From JASJAR01 sp038530285 (GTDB lineage: Bacteria; Pseudomonadota; Alphaproteobacteria; Rhodobacterales; Rhodobacteraceae), in the NCBI GenBank assembly GCA_038530285.1, contig JBCBCY010000006.1, forward strand, positions 115,623 through 179,622: DNA of 64,000 nucleotides, written 5' to 3'. Under the pieces are notes generated by a model that ran no database searches, had not been told where the DNA came from, and saw nothing but the letters and a program-made list of their open reading frames with translations. This document shows positions 24,854 to 34,257 of the stretch, in pieces. The translations under genes were made by a program, and so were the position numbers. Position 1 is the stretch's first letter, and every line of letters begins with the position of its first letter.

Positions 24854-26338
24854 ATGAGCGCTGCGCTGGACCCCGCCCGCACACCATTGACCACCGACCC
24901 GTTTGATGACGACAAACTCCGAGAGGAGTGCGGGATTTTTGGCGTTGTCGGGGCCGATGAAGCTGCCAATTTCGTGGCCCTCGGCCTGCATGCCTTGCAA
25001 CATCGCGGGCAGGAAGCGGGCGGCATTGTCACCCACGACCCGGAAACGGGCTTTCACTCGGCGCGCCGCTTTGGCTATGTGCGCGACAACTTCACCTCAG
25101 AAGATGTCATGAAAACCCTGCCCGGCCCCTTGGCGATCGGGCATGTGCGCTATTCGACCACGGGCAAAAAGGGCCAGACCCAAATCCGCGACGTACAGCC
25201 GTTTTTCGGCGAATTTTCCATGGGCGGGGCGGCGATTGCCCACAATGGCAACATCACCAATGCAGATGCCCTGCGGCGCGAATTGATCGAACGCGGGTCG
25301 ATCTTCCAGTCGGGCTCAGACAGCGAATGCATCATCCATCTGATGGCGCGGTCAATCCAGCGCACGGTGCCCGAACGCATGAAAGATGCGCTGCGCCGGG
25401 TCGAAGGGGCGTTTTCTATCGTCGCGATGACGCGCACCAAGCTTATCGGTGTCCGCGATCCTTTGGGCGTGCGGCCTCTGGTCCTGGGCAAGCTCGGCGA
25501 CGGCTATGCCCTGAGTTCAGAAACCTGCGGGCTTGATATCATCGGCGCGGAATTCCTGCGCGAGGTCGAACCGGGCGAAATGGTCGTGATCGAGCATGGC
25601 GAGTTGAAATCGCACCGGCCATTCGGGGCCGCGAAATCGCGGTTCTGCATTTTTGAACATGTGTATTTCTCGCGTCCCGACAGCATTTTGGGTGGCCAGT
25701 CGGTGTACACCACCCGCGCGTCCATCGGGCGCGAACTGGCCAAGGAACAGCCCGTCGATGCCGATTTGGTCTGCCCCGTGCCTGACAGCGGGACGCCTGC
25801 GGCCATCGGCTATAGCCAGGAAAGCGGCATCCCTTACGCGATGGGGATCATCCGCAACCAGTATATGGGCCGGACCTTCATCGAGCCGACCGAACAGATC
25901 CGCAACATGGGTGTGCGCCTGAAGCTGAACGTCAACCGGGCGCTGATCCGGGGCAAACGGGTCATTCTGGTCGATGACAGCGTCGTGCGCGGCACCACCA
26001 GCCGGAAGATCAAGGAGATGATCCTTGATGCCGGGGCCAAGGAAGTTCATTTTCGCATCGCCTCGCCGCCGACCGCCTGGCCGTGTTTTTACGGCGTCGA
26101 TACACCCCAGCGCGAAAAACTTCTGGCTGCGACCATGTCCGAAGATGAAATGCGCGAACATCTGGGCGTTGACAGCCTGAAGTTCATCTCGCTTGACGGG
26201 CTGTACCGCGCGGTGGGTGAAGCCAAGGGCCGCGACCCTGCCGCCCCCGCCTATTGCGATGCCTGCTTTTCGGGCGAATACCCTGTTGAACCGGCCGATA
26301 TGATCGAACGCGGCTTTGCGATGAAGGCGGCCGAATAG
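24854..26338 (+). CDS. purF: Amidophosphoribosyltransferase
   Basis: 494 residues, the first committed step of purine synthesis. The catalytic Cys is residue 26 (EECGIFGVVG), so a 25-residue propeptide must be removed. The glutaminase half has HALQHRGQEAGG and IGHVRYSTTG. The phosphoribosyltransferase half has VILVDDSVVRGTTSRK. The ATG at 24854 (MSAALDPAR) is used; the frame is open to 24815. It lies 126 bases after cvpA, and the preceding region shows no terminator. Confidence 0.97.
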   Translation: MSAALDPARTPLTTDPFDDDKLREECGIFGVVGADEAANFVALGLHALQHRGQEAGGIVTHDPETGFHSARRFGYVRDNFTSEDVMKTLPGPLAIGHVRYSTTGKKGQTQIRDVQPFFGEFSMGGAAIAHNGNITNADALRRELIERGSIFQSGSDSECIIHLMARSIQRTVPERMKDALRRVEGAFSIVAMTRTKLIGVRDPLGVRPLVLGKLGDGYALSSETCGLDIIGAEFLREVEPGEMVVIEHGELKSHRPFGAAKSRFCIFEHVYFSRPDSILGGQSVYTTRASIGRELAKEQPVDADLVCPVPDSGTPAAIGYSQESGIPYAMGIIRNQYMGRTFIEPTEQIRNMGVRLKLNVNRALIRGKRVILVDDSVVRGTTSRKIKEMILDAGAKEVHFRIASPPTAWPCFYGVDTPQREKLLAATMSEDEMREHLGVDSLKFISLDGLYRAVGEAKGRDPAAPAYCDACFSGEYPVEPADMIERGFAMKAAE

Positions 26339-26396
26339 GCCCAGACTGGGCCGGGGCGGCTTGACGGCGCGCGCGGCGCGCGGCATGGCCCCACCC

Positions 26397-27038
26397 ATGA
26401 CAAAGATTGCACTTGTAACAGGCGCCTCGCGCGGATTGGGTGCCGCCCTGGCAGAAGCGCTGGCCCCTCAGTTTCACATCGTCGCCGTGGCACGTACGGT
26501 CGGTGGGCTCGAAGAACTGGATGATCGGATCAAGGCCAAGGGCGGCGAGGCGACGCTGGCGCCGTTGAACATCACCGACGAAGGGGCGATGGCGCATCTG
26601 TGTCGGTCGCTGCATGATCGCTGGGGTCCGGCGGCGCTTTGGGTGCACACGGCCGTTCATGCCCCACCCCTGTCGCCGGCCCCCCATGCCGACCCCAAGG
26701 ACTTTGCCAAGACGCTTGATGTGAACGTCACTGCCACCCAGCGATTGATTCGCATGGTCGGCGCCTTATTGGGCCAAGACGGTCGGGCGGTATTTTTCGA
26801 TGATGCCCGCGCGGGCGAAAAATTCTTCTCGCTCTACGGTGCATCGAAAGCGGCACAAATCGCGCTTGCCCGGTCCTGGGCCGCAGAGACCGAACGCACT
26901 GGCCCGTCGGTTGCCGTGTTGTCGCCCGCACCAATGTCCACAGCCGTGCGCGCGCGCTTTTTTCCGGGCGAAGACCGCGCTTCGGTCGCGTCCCCCAAAG
27001 CGCAGGCCGAGGAGCTTCTGGCCCAAGTCGTCGGCTAG
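26397..27038 (+). CDS. Short-chain dehydrogenase/reductase
   Basis: 213 residues. The NAD(P) motif TGASRGLG is near the N-terminus, NVTATQRL follows the middle of the fold, and YGASKAAQ carries the catalytic Tyr and Lys. The Ser of the triad is not obvious: the usual SS before the Tyr is replaced by VFFDDARAG. The chain is a little short for the family. The start at 26397 (MTKIALVTG) is clear. It follows purF by 58 bases. The substrate is unknown. Confidence 0.85.
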   Translation: MTKIALVTGASRGLGAALAEALAPQFHIVAVARTVGGLEELDDRIKAKGGEATLAPLNITDEGAMAHLCRSLHDRWGPAALWVHTAVHAPPLSPAPHADPKDFAKTLDVNVTATQRLIRMVGALLGQDGRAVFFDDARAGEKFFSLYGASKAAQIALARSWAAETERTGPSVAVLSPAPMSTAVRARFFPGEDRASVASPKAQAEELLAQVVG

Positions 27039-27121
27039 GGTGCCGGCGGAAACCGACCGCCGCGCTTGCCGGTCTGTTCGGCCTCGCCTAGGAAGGCACG
27101 AAATGCGGCCTCGGGGATCAG

Positions 27122-27925
27122 ATGCGTATACTCATTACCAATGATGACGGCATACATGCCCCCGGGCTTGCGGTTCTCGAAGCAATCGCGGCTGAGGTTG
27201 CTGGCCCCACAGGTGAGGTTTTTGTTGTGGCACCCGCCTTTGAACAATCAGGCGTCGGCCATTGCATCAATTACGCGCATCCCACATTGCTAAGTCAGAC
27301 CGGCCCCAACCGGTATTCCGCTGAAGGCTCGCCCGCTGATTGCGTCCTGGCCGGTCTTCATGAGGTCATGAAGGACAACACGCCCGACCTCGTGCTTTCG
27401 GGCGTGAACCGGGGGAACAATTCGGCCGAAAACGTCGTTTATTCGGGCACCGTGGGCGGCGCCATGGAAGGGGCGCTGCAGGGGGTGCGGTCGATCGCGC
27501 TGTCGCAGTTTTACGGGCCGGGCAATGTTGAGCTCGACGATCAGTTCGAAGCCGCCGCCGCTTTTGGTGCAGATGTTGTTCGCGACCTTATCGCGCACGG
27601 GATCTGGAAAAACCACGACTACGGCGTGTTCTACAACGTGAACTTTCCCCCTGTCCCGGCCGCTGGTGTGAAAGGCCAACGCGTTGTGGCCCAGGGCTGG
27701 CGGCAGGAAACCAACTTCTCGGTCGCGCCCCAGCAATCGCCTTCGGGTCGGATGTTCATGTGGGTCACCGGCGGCCCCCAGCACGTGGCGACAGCCCCCG
27801 GCACGGATGTGGCCGCCAATGTCGACGGCTACATTTCGGTCACCCCACTGACCGCGGACCTGACACTTCACGGTGCCCTGGCCCCGCTGGCCACCGCGCT
27901 TGACCGGGACATGAACCGATCATGA
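27122..27925 (+). CDS. surE: 5'/3'-nucleotidase SurE
   Basis: 267-residue metal-dependent survival phosphatase. The N-terminal MRILITNDDGIHAPG holds the Asp pair of the metal site, and SGVNRGNNSAENVVYSGTVGGAMEG holds the conserved Asn and the phosphate loop. It forms a stationary-phase and protein-repair cluster with pcm (ATGA overlap) and the nlpD-like gene. In gammaproteobacteria rpoS follows; here a histidine kinase converges instead. Confidence 0.96.
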   Translation: MRILITNDDGIHAPGLAVLEAIAAEVAGPTGEVFVVAPAFEQSGVGHCINYAHPTLLSQTGPNRYSAEGSPADCVLAGLHEVMKDNTPDLVLSGVNRGNNSAENVVYSGTVGGAMEGALQGVRSIALSQFYGPGNVELDDQFEAAAAFGADVVRDLIAHGIWKNHDYGVFYNVNFPPVPAAGVKGQRVVAQGWRQETNFSVAPQQSPSGRMFMWVTGGPQHVATAPGTDVAANVDGYISVTPLTADLTLHGALAPLATALDRDMNRS

Positions 27926-28563
27926 TGGATGATGCCGAACAGAAGATGGCGTTTGTGTTCGCGGTCCGCTCACGCGGGGTCACCGATGCCCGCGTGTTGA
28001 CGGCCATAGAAAAAATCGACCGCGGTCGGTTCATCCGTGGCACGTTCGCCGCACGCGCTTATGACGACACGCCCCTGCCGATCGGCTGTGGCCAGACCAT
28101 TTCGCAGCCCTCGGTCGTTGGATTGATGAGCCAGGCCTTGCAGGTCACCCCGCGCGACAAGGTGCTAGAGGTGGGCACAGGCTCGGGATATCAGGCGGCG
28201 ATCCTCAGCCAGCTTGCGCGCCGGGTCTATACCATCGACCGGCACAAGCGGCTGGTGATCGAAGCTGAGGCCGCATTTGCAGAATTGGGCCTGAGCAATA
28301 TTACTGCGATCACGGCCGATGGGTCCCATGGTTTGCCAAAACAAGCGCCATTTGACCGCATCCTTGTGACCGCAGCCGCAGAAGACCCCCCAGGTCCGCT
28401 CTTGGCTCAGATGGCGATTGGCGGTATTATGGTGCTACCGGTCGGGCAATCTGACCAGGTGCAGCAACTGATAAAAGTGACGCGCACCGAGCAGGGCTAC
28501 GATTACGAGGATTTGCGTCCGGTCCGGTTTGTGCCCCTCGTCGAGGGGCTGGGTCAGGAATAG
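27922..28563 (+). CDS. pcm: Protein-L-isoaspartate O-methyltransferase
   Basis: 213 residues. SAM-binding motif I is LEVGTGSGYQAAILSQLA, preceded by the substrate-site segment PIGCGQTISQPSVVGLM. It repairs isoaspartyl damage in proteins. The start overlaps the surE stop by ATGA, so the two are translated together. Confidence 0.96.
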   Translation: MMDDAEQKMAFVFAVRSRGVTDARVLTAIEKIDRGRFIRGTFAARAYDDTPLPIGCGQTISQPSVVGLMSQALQVTPRDKVLEVGTGSGYQAAILSQLARRVYTIDRHKRLVIEAEAAFAELGLSNITAITADGSHGLPKQAPFDRILVTAAAEDPPGPLLAQMAIGGIMVLPVGQSDQVQQLIKVTRTEQGYDYEDLRPVRFVPLVEGLGQE

Positions 28564-28628
28564 CCTGGCCTTGTGAGCAGGCGGAAACCCCCGGGGACAC
28601 GGGGGCAAAGACATTGAGGATGCGAGCT

Positions 28629-29783
28629 ATGGCACGGTCTGGACTTTCTCGGGCGGGCGCGCCGCTGGTGGCGCTATTGGCCCTTTCGGCATGCGGTGAC
28701 GGCGGATTTGATCTCGATCTTCGCCGCGACACCACATTGAACACATCAGAGGCAGCGGCCCGAGCGGTGGCGCCGCGGCCCCTGCCCGACAACCGCGGTG
28801 TCATTTCGTACCCGACCTATCAGGTTGTGGTGGCGAACCCGGGCGAAACCGTCACGGATGTGGCCACACGTTTGGGTATCGATGGGGCGGAATTGGCCCG
28901 CTACAATGGATTGCCGGCAAATGTGGCGCTGCGCGGCGGTGAGGCGATCGTTCTGCCCACACGGGTGGCTGAACCGTCACCGGCAACGGGGGCGATTGCG
29001 ACCGGTCCAATCCAGCCGGCCAGTGCCGTGGACATCGAGACCCTGGCCGGCGACGCCATCAACCGCGCCGATGGGCCGTCAACGGCTGCGCGCCTTGCAC
29101 CCACAGGGACCGAGCCGCAGCGCCACCGGGTGGGGCCAGGCGACACGGCCTTTTCCATCGCGCGCGCCTACGGTGTGCCTGTCTCTTCATTGGCGGATTG
29201 GAACGGGCTCACGCCCGACCTGGCCTTGCGGGAGGGTCAGTTTTTGTTGATCCCGCCCGCGCCAACGCAAATCGCGGCCCTTGAGACGGATGTCACCCGC
29301 CCTGGTCAGGGCACCGAGGCGCCGCTACCTCAATCGGCGGCCAAACCCCTGCCGCGTGCGGAAGTTGAAACAGCCGCGGCGGCCGCACCAGAGCCGCCCA
29401 AGCTGGAAAACACCCGCACCGCGGCATCGGCGTCCAGCAAACTCGGGATGCCCGTGCAAGGCAAAATCGCAAGGCCTTACAGCAAGGGGTCAAGCGATGG
29501 AATTGGGATTGCAGCATCCCCAGGCGCCGACGTGGTTGCTGCCGAAGCAGGAACTGTGGCCGCGATCACACGCGACACCAATCAGGTTCCCATTATTGTT
29601 TTGCGCCACAAGGACAACCTTTTGACGGTCTATGCGGGTGTCGAAGGTGTTGCAGTTAGCAAAGGCGATACTGTCGGACGGGGTCAAAAGATCGGTCAGG
29701 TGCGCGACGGCGATCCGGCACTCCTGCATTTTGAGGTGCGCGAAGGCTTCGAAAGCGTCGATCCAATGCCGTATCTCGGTTAG
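28629..29783 (+). CDS. nlpD: NlpD-like lipoprotein with LysM and degenerate LytM domains
   Basis: 384 residues. A signal peptide ends in the lipobox ALSAC near residue 20. Two LysM peptidoglycan-binding domains follow (YQVVVANPGETVTDVATRLG and HRVGPGDTAFSIARAYGVP). After a Pro/Ala linker comes a LytM/M23 domain from residue 270. The zinc ligands are lost: the expected H-x(3)-D is replaced by GSSDGIG and the first His of HxH by Leu (LLHFEVREG). Such domains activate amidases rather than cut peptidoglycan. The ATG at 28629 is preferred to 28620. Confidence 0.9.
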   Translation: MARSGLSRAGAPLVALLALSACGDGGFDLDLRRDTTLNTSEAAARAVAPRPLPDNRGVISYPTYQVVVANPGETVTDVATRLGIDGAELARYNGLPANVALRGGEAIVLPTRVAEPSPATGAIATGPIQPASAVDIETLAGDAINRADGPSTAARLAPTGTEPQRHRVGPGDTAFSIARAYGVPVSSLADWNGLTPDLALREGQFLLIPPAPTQIAALETDVTRPGQGTEAPLPQSAAKPLPRAEVETAAAAAPEPPKLENTRTAASASSKLGMPVQGKIARPYSKGSSDGIGIAASPGADVVAAEAGTVAAITRDTNQVPIIVLRHKDNLLTVYAGVEGVAVSKGDTVGRGQKIGQVRDGDPALLHFEVREGFESVDPMPYLG

Positions 29784-29795
29784 GCAGCGCCACGT

Positions 29796-31772
29796 CTACG
29801 CCGTCATCCGGCGTGACCCGGTCCATTCGATGATCTTGACTTTCAATTCGGCTTTCCGAATGGGCTTGGTGACATAATCATCCATGCCGGCCTCGATGCA
29901 CTTGGCACGGTCATCCGCCATAGCGCGTGCCGTCAAGGCGATGATCGGGACACGGGCCAATCCCTGTGCCCGCTCAGCAGCTCGGATTTTGCGTGTCGCC
30001 TCCAACCCGTCCATCCTCGGCATCGAAACATCCATGAGAATCAGGTCTGGCGCCCAGGATCCGAAGGCTTCCACAGCACCGACCCCGTCTGGAGCATGGA
30101 TCAGGGTCATCGGTTCGTCGGCCAGGAACTTTTCTATCAGTGTTCGGTTCGTCGCATTGTCGTCGGCGAGAATAATGCAAGCCGGTTGCAGAACCGGACC
30201 CACGGGACGTGAAAGCTGCCGACGCGGCGGCTTCGAGGCGGCCTCATCATCAGTGGCGGTTTCGGCAATGCGATCTGCCTGTGCTTCGGCAATCCGAACA
30301 AGGGCCTTTTCAAGGTTTTCCGTCCGAAATGGCTTTTCCAGGGCGGCAACCCCGATCCCTTCGGCGACAGCGGCCCGTGCGCCCTTAGGATCCTGCGGTG
30401 ACATCAGCACCAGCGGAAGCGTCTCAATCTTTTCTGAAATCCGCGCCGCAAGTGCGGTGGCATCAATCCCGCTCAACGACAGATCAAGGAACATCGCCGA
30501 AAACTGCGGTCCGCCCGCCATGCTGTCCCACAACGCGTCTTCGCCATCTTCAACACCGCGCACAGATTCCACTGTCGCCCCCCAAAACGACAACTGGCGC
30601 GCGAGCACATCAGCGGCGGGCGTACAATCATCAACCACAAGAAACCTTTGTCCCGAAAGATCCGGGCCCCGCGTGGCATTTCCACGCGCGGTCTGGCGCA
30701 AGCGATGGGCAAAGCGCAAGGTAAACGTGCTGCCCTCGCCCGGAGTTGATTTCACGCTGACCTGCCCTGACATCAATGCAGCCAGCTTTGACGCAATCGC
30801 AAGCCCAAGCCCTGTTCCACCATAGCGCTCAACACTGCGCGCATCCCCTTGTGAAAACGGGGCAAAAATCTTCTTTCGGTCCGCTTCCGGGACCCCAATC
30901 CCTGTGTCTTTCACCGACACTTCCATCTCGGCCCCGGCTGCGCGATCGACCCCGCGAAGAGAAACAACAACCTCACCGCGCTGGGTGAACTTCACGGCAT
31001 TTGAAACCAGAACAGCAATCATCTGCTTGACGCGGTCTTTGTCGCCGCGTGCCTGTGTCGGCAGGTCAGGCGGCGCATCAAACACAAGTTCGATGCCTTT
31101 TTTGCGCGCGGCTGCAACCTCGGCCAAGACGGCCTCCTCGGCAGCTTCGCGAATATCATAGGGGGCGTCTTCCAGCGTCAATTCCGCGCTTTCCAGTGCC
31201 GAGAAATCGAGCACACCCGACAAGATCGATTGCAGATCGTCCGCAGATTGCCGCACAGTGTCGACCAACGCGGCCTGCTCATCGTCTAACGTGGTCTCAG
31301 ACAGCAGATCACTCATGCCCGTCACACCGGACAATGGCACGCGCACCTGATGACTGATCGCGGCCAGATACTTTGACCGTGCCGCTGCTGCAGCCTCTGC
31401 ATGCGATTGTGCTGCTTCGGCCTTTTTCAAAGCGAGTTCAGCCAGTTGCAACTCATCCTTCAGGCGCGTCTCACGGCCGCGCGTGCCATCCCGCTCAGCC
31501 ACCAGAAGGTCCACGACCGAGCGCGCACGCGCGAGTGCGGGACGCAGCACGACAAATGTAACCAGCAGCGCTATGCCAACCGGGGCGGCAGCCGCATAAG
31601 GGGGCAAACTCACCCCCAATGCGATGGACCACAGGCCCGGATGGCTCAGCCCCCCTGCCGCAGCGACCAGGCCGACGCACAAAAGGTAAGGGAATGACGG
31701 CACCTGATCAGGACCGGTATTGGACGAGGGATCGCGCACGAAGACGTCTCCACGGAATGGGGCAAAGCCCAT
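29796..31772 (-). CDS. Hybrid histidine kinase with two receiver domains
   Basis: 658 residues. Two membrane helices occur before residue 78, followed by a coiled coil (100-135). The dimerisation/phosphoacceptor helix has AAISHQVRVPLSG (His141) and the ATPase domain has SNAVKFTQ, DTGIGVPE and GGTGLGLAI. Receiver 1 (about 385-500) keeps its DD pair, MFLDLS Asp and LEKPF Lys. Receiver 2 (about 530-650) has ADDNATN, LILMDVSMPRMDG and TKPI. No sensor domain or HPt domain is seen, so a separate phosphotransfer protein is needed if the phosphate leaves. It converges on nlpD with 12 bases between. Confidence 0.93.
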   Translation of the reverse strand: MGFAPFRGDVFVRDPSSNTGPDQVPSFPYLLCVGLVAAAGGLSHPGLWSIALGVSLPPYAAAAPVGIALLVTFVVLRPALARARSVVDLLVAERDGTRGRETRLKDELQLAELALKKAEAAQSHAEAAAAARSKYLAAISHQVRVPLSGVTGMSDLLSETTLDDEQAALVDTVRQSADDLQSILSGVLDFSALESAELTLEDAPYDIREAAEEAVLAEVAAARKKGIELVFDAPPDLPTQARGDKDRVKQMIAVLVSNAVKFTQRGEVVVSLRGVDRAAGAEMEVSVKDTGIGVPEADRKKIFAPFSQGDARSVERYGGTGLGLAIASKLAALMSGQVSVKSTPGEGSTFTLRFAHRLRQTARGNATRGPDLSGQRFLVVDDCTPAADVLARQLSFWGATVESVRGVEDGEDALWDSMAGGPQFSAMFLDLSLSGIDATALAARISEKIETLPLVLMSPQDPKGARAAVAEGIGVAALEKPFRTENLEKALVRIAEAQADRIAETATDDEAASKPPRRQLSRPVGPVLQPACIILADDNATNRTLIEKFLADEPMTLIHAPDGVGAVEAFGSWAPDLILMDVSMPRMDGLEATRKIRAAERAQGLARVPIIALTARAMADDRAKCIEAGMDDYVTKPIRKAELKVKIIEWTGSRRMTA

Positions 31773-31805
31773 CCCACCTACACCGAAATCCTGAACAGCA
31801 CGTTT

Positions 31806-32651
31806 CTATTTGGAAAGTTTAACGCCCTGGCGCCCGGCCAGATCCATCACGAATTGCCAGGCCACCCGGCCAGAGCGCGCGCCCCGCGTGGCCTGCCATT
31901 CGATGGCCTCAGCCCGCAGGACATCCGCGTCCGCAACCAGGCCGAACCGCGCGCAATACCCTGCAATCATGGCCAGATATTCGTCCTGCGTACACGGATG
32001 GAACCCCAGCCAGAGCCCGAACCGATCTGACAGCGACACCTTTTCTTCCGTCGCCTCTGTGGGACTGATCGCCGAGGCGCGTTCATTCTCGATCATGTCG
32101 CGTGGCATCAGATGGCGCCGGTTCGACGTCGCATAGAACACCACGTTCTCGGGCCGTCCTTCAACGCCCCCATCAAGGACGGCCTTGAGGGATTTGTAAT
32201 GCTGGTCGTCATGGGAGAACGACAGGTCGTCGCAAAACAGGATCACCCGGGCGGGCGCACCGCGAAGATGGCCCAAAAGGCGGGCAATACTGGGCAGGTC
32301 TTCGCGCTGGATTTCAATCAGCTTCAGCTCTGGCCGTTCCGCTTGAACCGCGCCGTGCACCGCTTTGACAAGGCTTGATTTTCCCATGCCACGCGCACCC
32401 CACAAAAGGGCATTGTTTGCAGGAAGGCCTGAGGCGAACTGGCGGGTGTTCTGCAACAGAATATCCTGCGCGCGGTCGATCCCGATCAACAGGTCCAAAT
32501 CAACCCGGTTCACGTCTGGCACGGGGGCCAGCCGGTCGGGGTCCACATGCCAGACGAACGCCGGTGCAGCCGCAAGATCCGGGGCGGCCATGGGCGGCGG
32601 CGACATACGTTCCAACGCGGCTGCGATCCGTTCAAGGCTGTCGTCGCTCAC
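31806..32651 (-). CDS. DUF815 AAA-type ATPase
   Basis: 281 residues. Walker A is ALLWGARGMGKSSLVKA, Walker B-like is ARVILFCDDLSF, and sensor-like FYATSNRRHLMP and the segment SDRFGLWLGFHPC are typical of DUF815, a small AAA family of proteobacteria with no firm function. I use the GTG at 32651, whose first bases overlap the tatC stop (GTGA); the frame is open to 32699 but that part is not family-like. It is coupled to tatC and ends the tat operon. Confidence 0.9.
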   Translation of the reverse strand: MSDDSLERIAAALERMSPPPMAAPDLAAAPAFVWHVDPDRLAPVPDVNRVDLDLLIGIDRAQDILLQNTRQFASGLPANNALLWGARGMGKSSLVKAVHGAVQAERPELKLIEIQREDLPSIARLLGHLRGAPARVILFCDDLSFSHDDQHYKSLKAVLDGGVEGRPENVVFYATSNRRHLMPRDMIENERASAISPTEATEEKVSLSDRFGLWLGFHPCTQDEYLAMIAGYCARFGLVADADVLRAEAIEWQATRGARSGRVAWQFVMDLAGRQGVKLSK

Positions 32652-33628
32652 GCCTTCGCGTCCTCGCCGGGTTCTGGCTCTGCGTCGTCCTCGTCCCAAT
32701 CGTAGAGGTCTTCGTCTTCGCCCAAGACCCCCTCTTCGCGCAGTTTCTTGACCTTCTGGCGTTCGACCATCCGCACAAGCTGGATCGAGATTTCATAGAG
32801 GCCATAGACAGCCGCAAACAGGATGATCTGCGTGACCGGATCAGGCGGGGTCACCAAGGCGGCCAGCACCAGAATGCCGACAACAGCGTATTTGCGCATT
32901 TTGCCCAACCCGCGCGCCGTCACCAGGCCGGCCTTGCCCATCAACGTCAACAGCACCGGAAGCTGGAAGCACAGCCCAAAGGCGATGATGAATTTCAGCG
33001 TGATATCAAGGCTTTCGTTGACCTTACCGAAAAACGTCACGCGAATGCCCTCATCCGTCACTGGCACGGCCACATCGCCTTCGATCAACACATCGGCGGG
33101 GGTGTCCACCGTGCCAGACAAAAGGTTTGCAAAAATCGACGAGACATCCGCGAACCCTAGGAAAAACTCCATCGCCAGCGGTACCACGACAAATTGCGCA
33201 AACGCCGCCCCCAAAAGGAACATGAACGGCGAGGCGATCAGAAACGGTAAAAACGCTCCTTTTTCTGACCGATAGAGGCCCGGGGCCACAAACCGCCAGA
33301 GCTGGAAGGCGATCACGGGAAAGGCGAAAATGAAGCCAAACACCATCGAGATGCGGAACAACGTAAACAGGTATTCCTGTGGTGAGGTGTATTGCAGCGT
33401 CGGGGAAGGATCGCCCAGATCACGCAGGGTCTGTTCAATCGGGCCCAACAGGAATTGCAGGATCGGCTCGGCGACGACAAAGGCCAGCACAATGCCGATG
33501 ATAAAGGCGATGACCGACCGGATCAGGCGTTGGCGCAACTCGCGCAGGTGGTCCAGCAAGGGGGCTGTGCTGTCTTCGATGCCGTCGTCCGGGGTATCAT
33601 CATCGTCCTCGAGAGTTTGATCGCTCAT
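32648..33628 (-). CDS. tatC: Twin-arginine translocase subunit TatC
   Basis: 326 residues with six membrane helices. The N-terminal PLLDHLRELRQRLIRS and the periplasmic loop after TM1 with TSPQEYLFTLFRIS are the conserved signal-peptide contact regions. The C-terminal tail is acidic (EDEDLYDWDEDDAEPEPGED) and longer than usual. TatC is the receptor for folded proteins with RR signals. It shares an ATGA with tatB upstream and a GTGA with the DUF815 gene downstream. Confidence 0.97.
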   Translation of the reverse strand: MSDQTLEDDDDTPDDGIEDSTAPLLDHLRELRQRLIRSVIAFIIGIVLAFVVAEPILQFLLGPIEQTLRDLGDPSPTLQYTSPQEYLFTLFRISMVFGFIFAFPVIAFQLWRFVAPGLYRSEKGAFLPFLIASPFMFLLGAAFAQFVVVPLAMEFFLGFADVSSIFANLLSGTVDTPADVLIEGDVAVPVTDEGIRVTFFGKVNESLDITLKFIIAFGLCFQLPVLLTLMGKAGLVTARGLGKMRKYAVVGILVLAALVTPPDPVTQIILFAAVYGLYEISIQLVRMVERQKVKKLREEGVLGEDEDLYDWDEDDAEPEPGEDAKA

Positions 33629-34251
33629 GCGCCCTCACCCGCGGTTTTGGCCGATTTTGCTGCTGCTTTCTTCGCAGGTGTCTTGGCCGCCGGTGTCTTG
33701 GTGGCTGACTTTTTCGCCGCCGGTTTCTTCGCCGCAGGCGTCTTGGCGGTGGATTTTTTGGCTGGCGCTTTCCTGGTTGCGGGCTTCGCTGAGCCATTGG
33801 TCGTACGCGCAGTGGCGGGATCAGCCGTCGTGTCGGATGTTCCGCTTGCCGCGTCGCGCGCAGCCATTGCGGCTTTGGACATCGCCGCCCCGGCCTTGGC
33901 GCGCAGGTCGGACGCCTGACCATCTGCGGCCGCATCTTTCGACGCATCCGGCGGTGCGGTGCGTTTTGACCCGGCCCCGGCTTCCCATTTTTCAAAGGAC
34001 TCCGCGGCCTTGTTCAGCGTATCAAGCCCCATTTTCTTCGGTGACGCGGCGGTTTTCAGCGTATTGGTGACGTCCTTGACGCCTGCATCATCGGCAGCTT
34101 CTTCCATGGCGCGCGAAAACTCACGCGCCATCTTCCGCATCTTGCCGGTGAACTGCCCGGCTTTGCGGAACATCGTGGGAAAGTCATCGCCCATCACCAG
34201 AAGAGCCACGATCCCGATGATCAGAATCTCTAACCCGCCAAGGTCAAACAT
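33625..34251 (-). CDS. tatB: Sec-independent translocase subunit TatB
   Basis: 208 residues. The N-terminal MFDLGGLEILIIGIVALLVM membrane helix and the amphipathic helix FPTMFRKAGQFTGKMRKMAR identify TatB. The C-terminus is a low-complexity Ala/Lys tail (KKSTAKTPAAKKPAAKKSAT and similar), longer than in E. coli and histone-H1-like in composition. It overlaps tatC by ATGA and lies 6 bases after tatA. The role of the basic tail is unknown. Confidence 0.95.
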   Translation of the reverse strand: MFDLGGLEILIIGIVALLVMGDDFPTMFRKAGQFTGKMRKMAREFSRAMEEAADDAGVKDVTNTLKTAASPKKMGLDTLNKAAESFEKWEAGAGSKRTAPPDASKDAAADGQASDLRAKAGAAMSKAAMAARDAASGTSDTTADPATARTTNGSAKPATRKAPAKKSTAKTPAAKKPAAKKSATKTPAAKTPAKKAAAKSAKTAGEGA

Positions 34252-34257
34252 GGGGGG

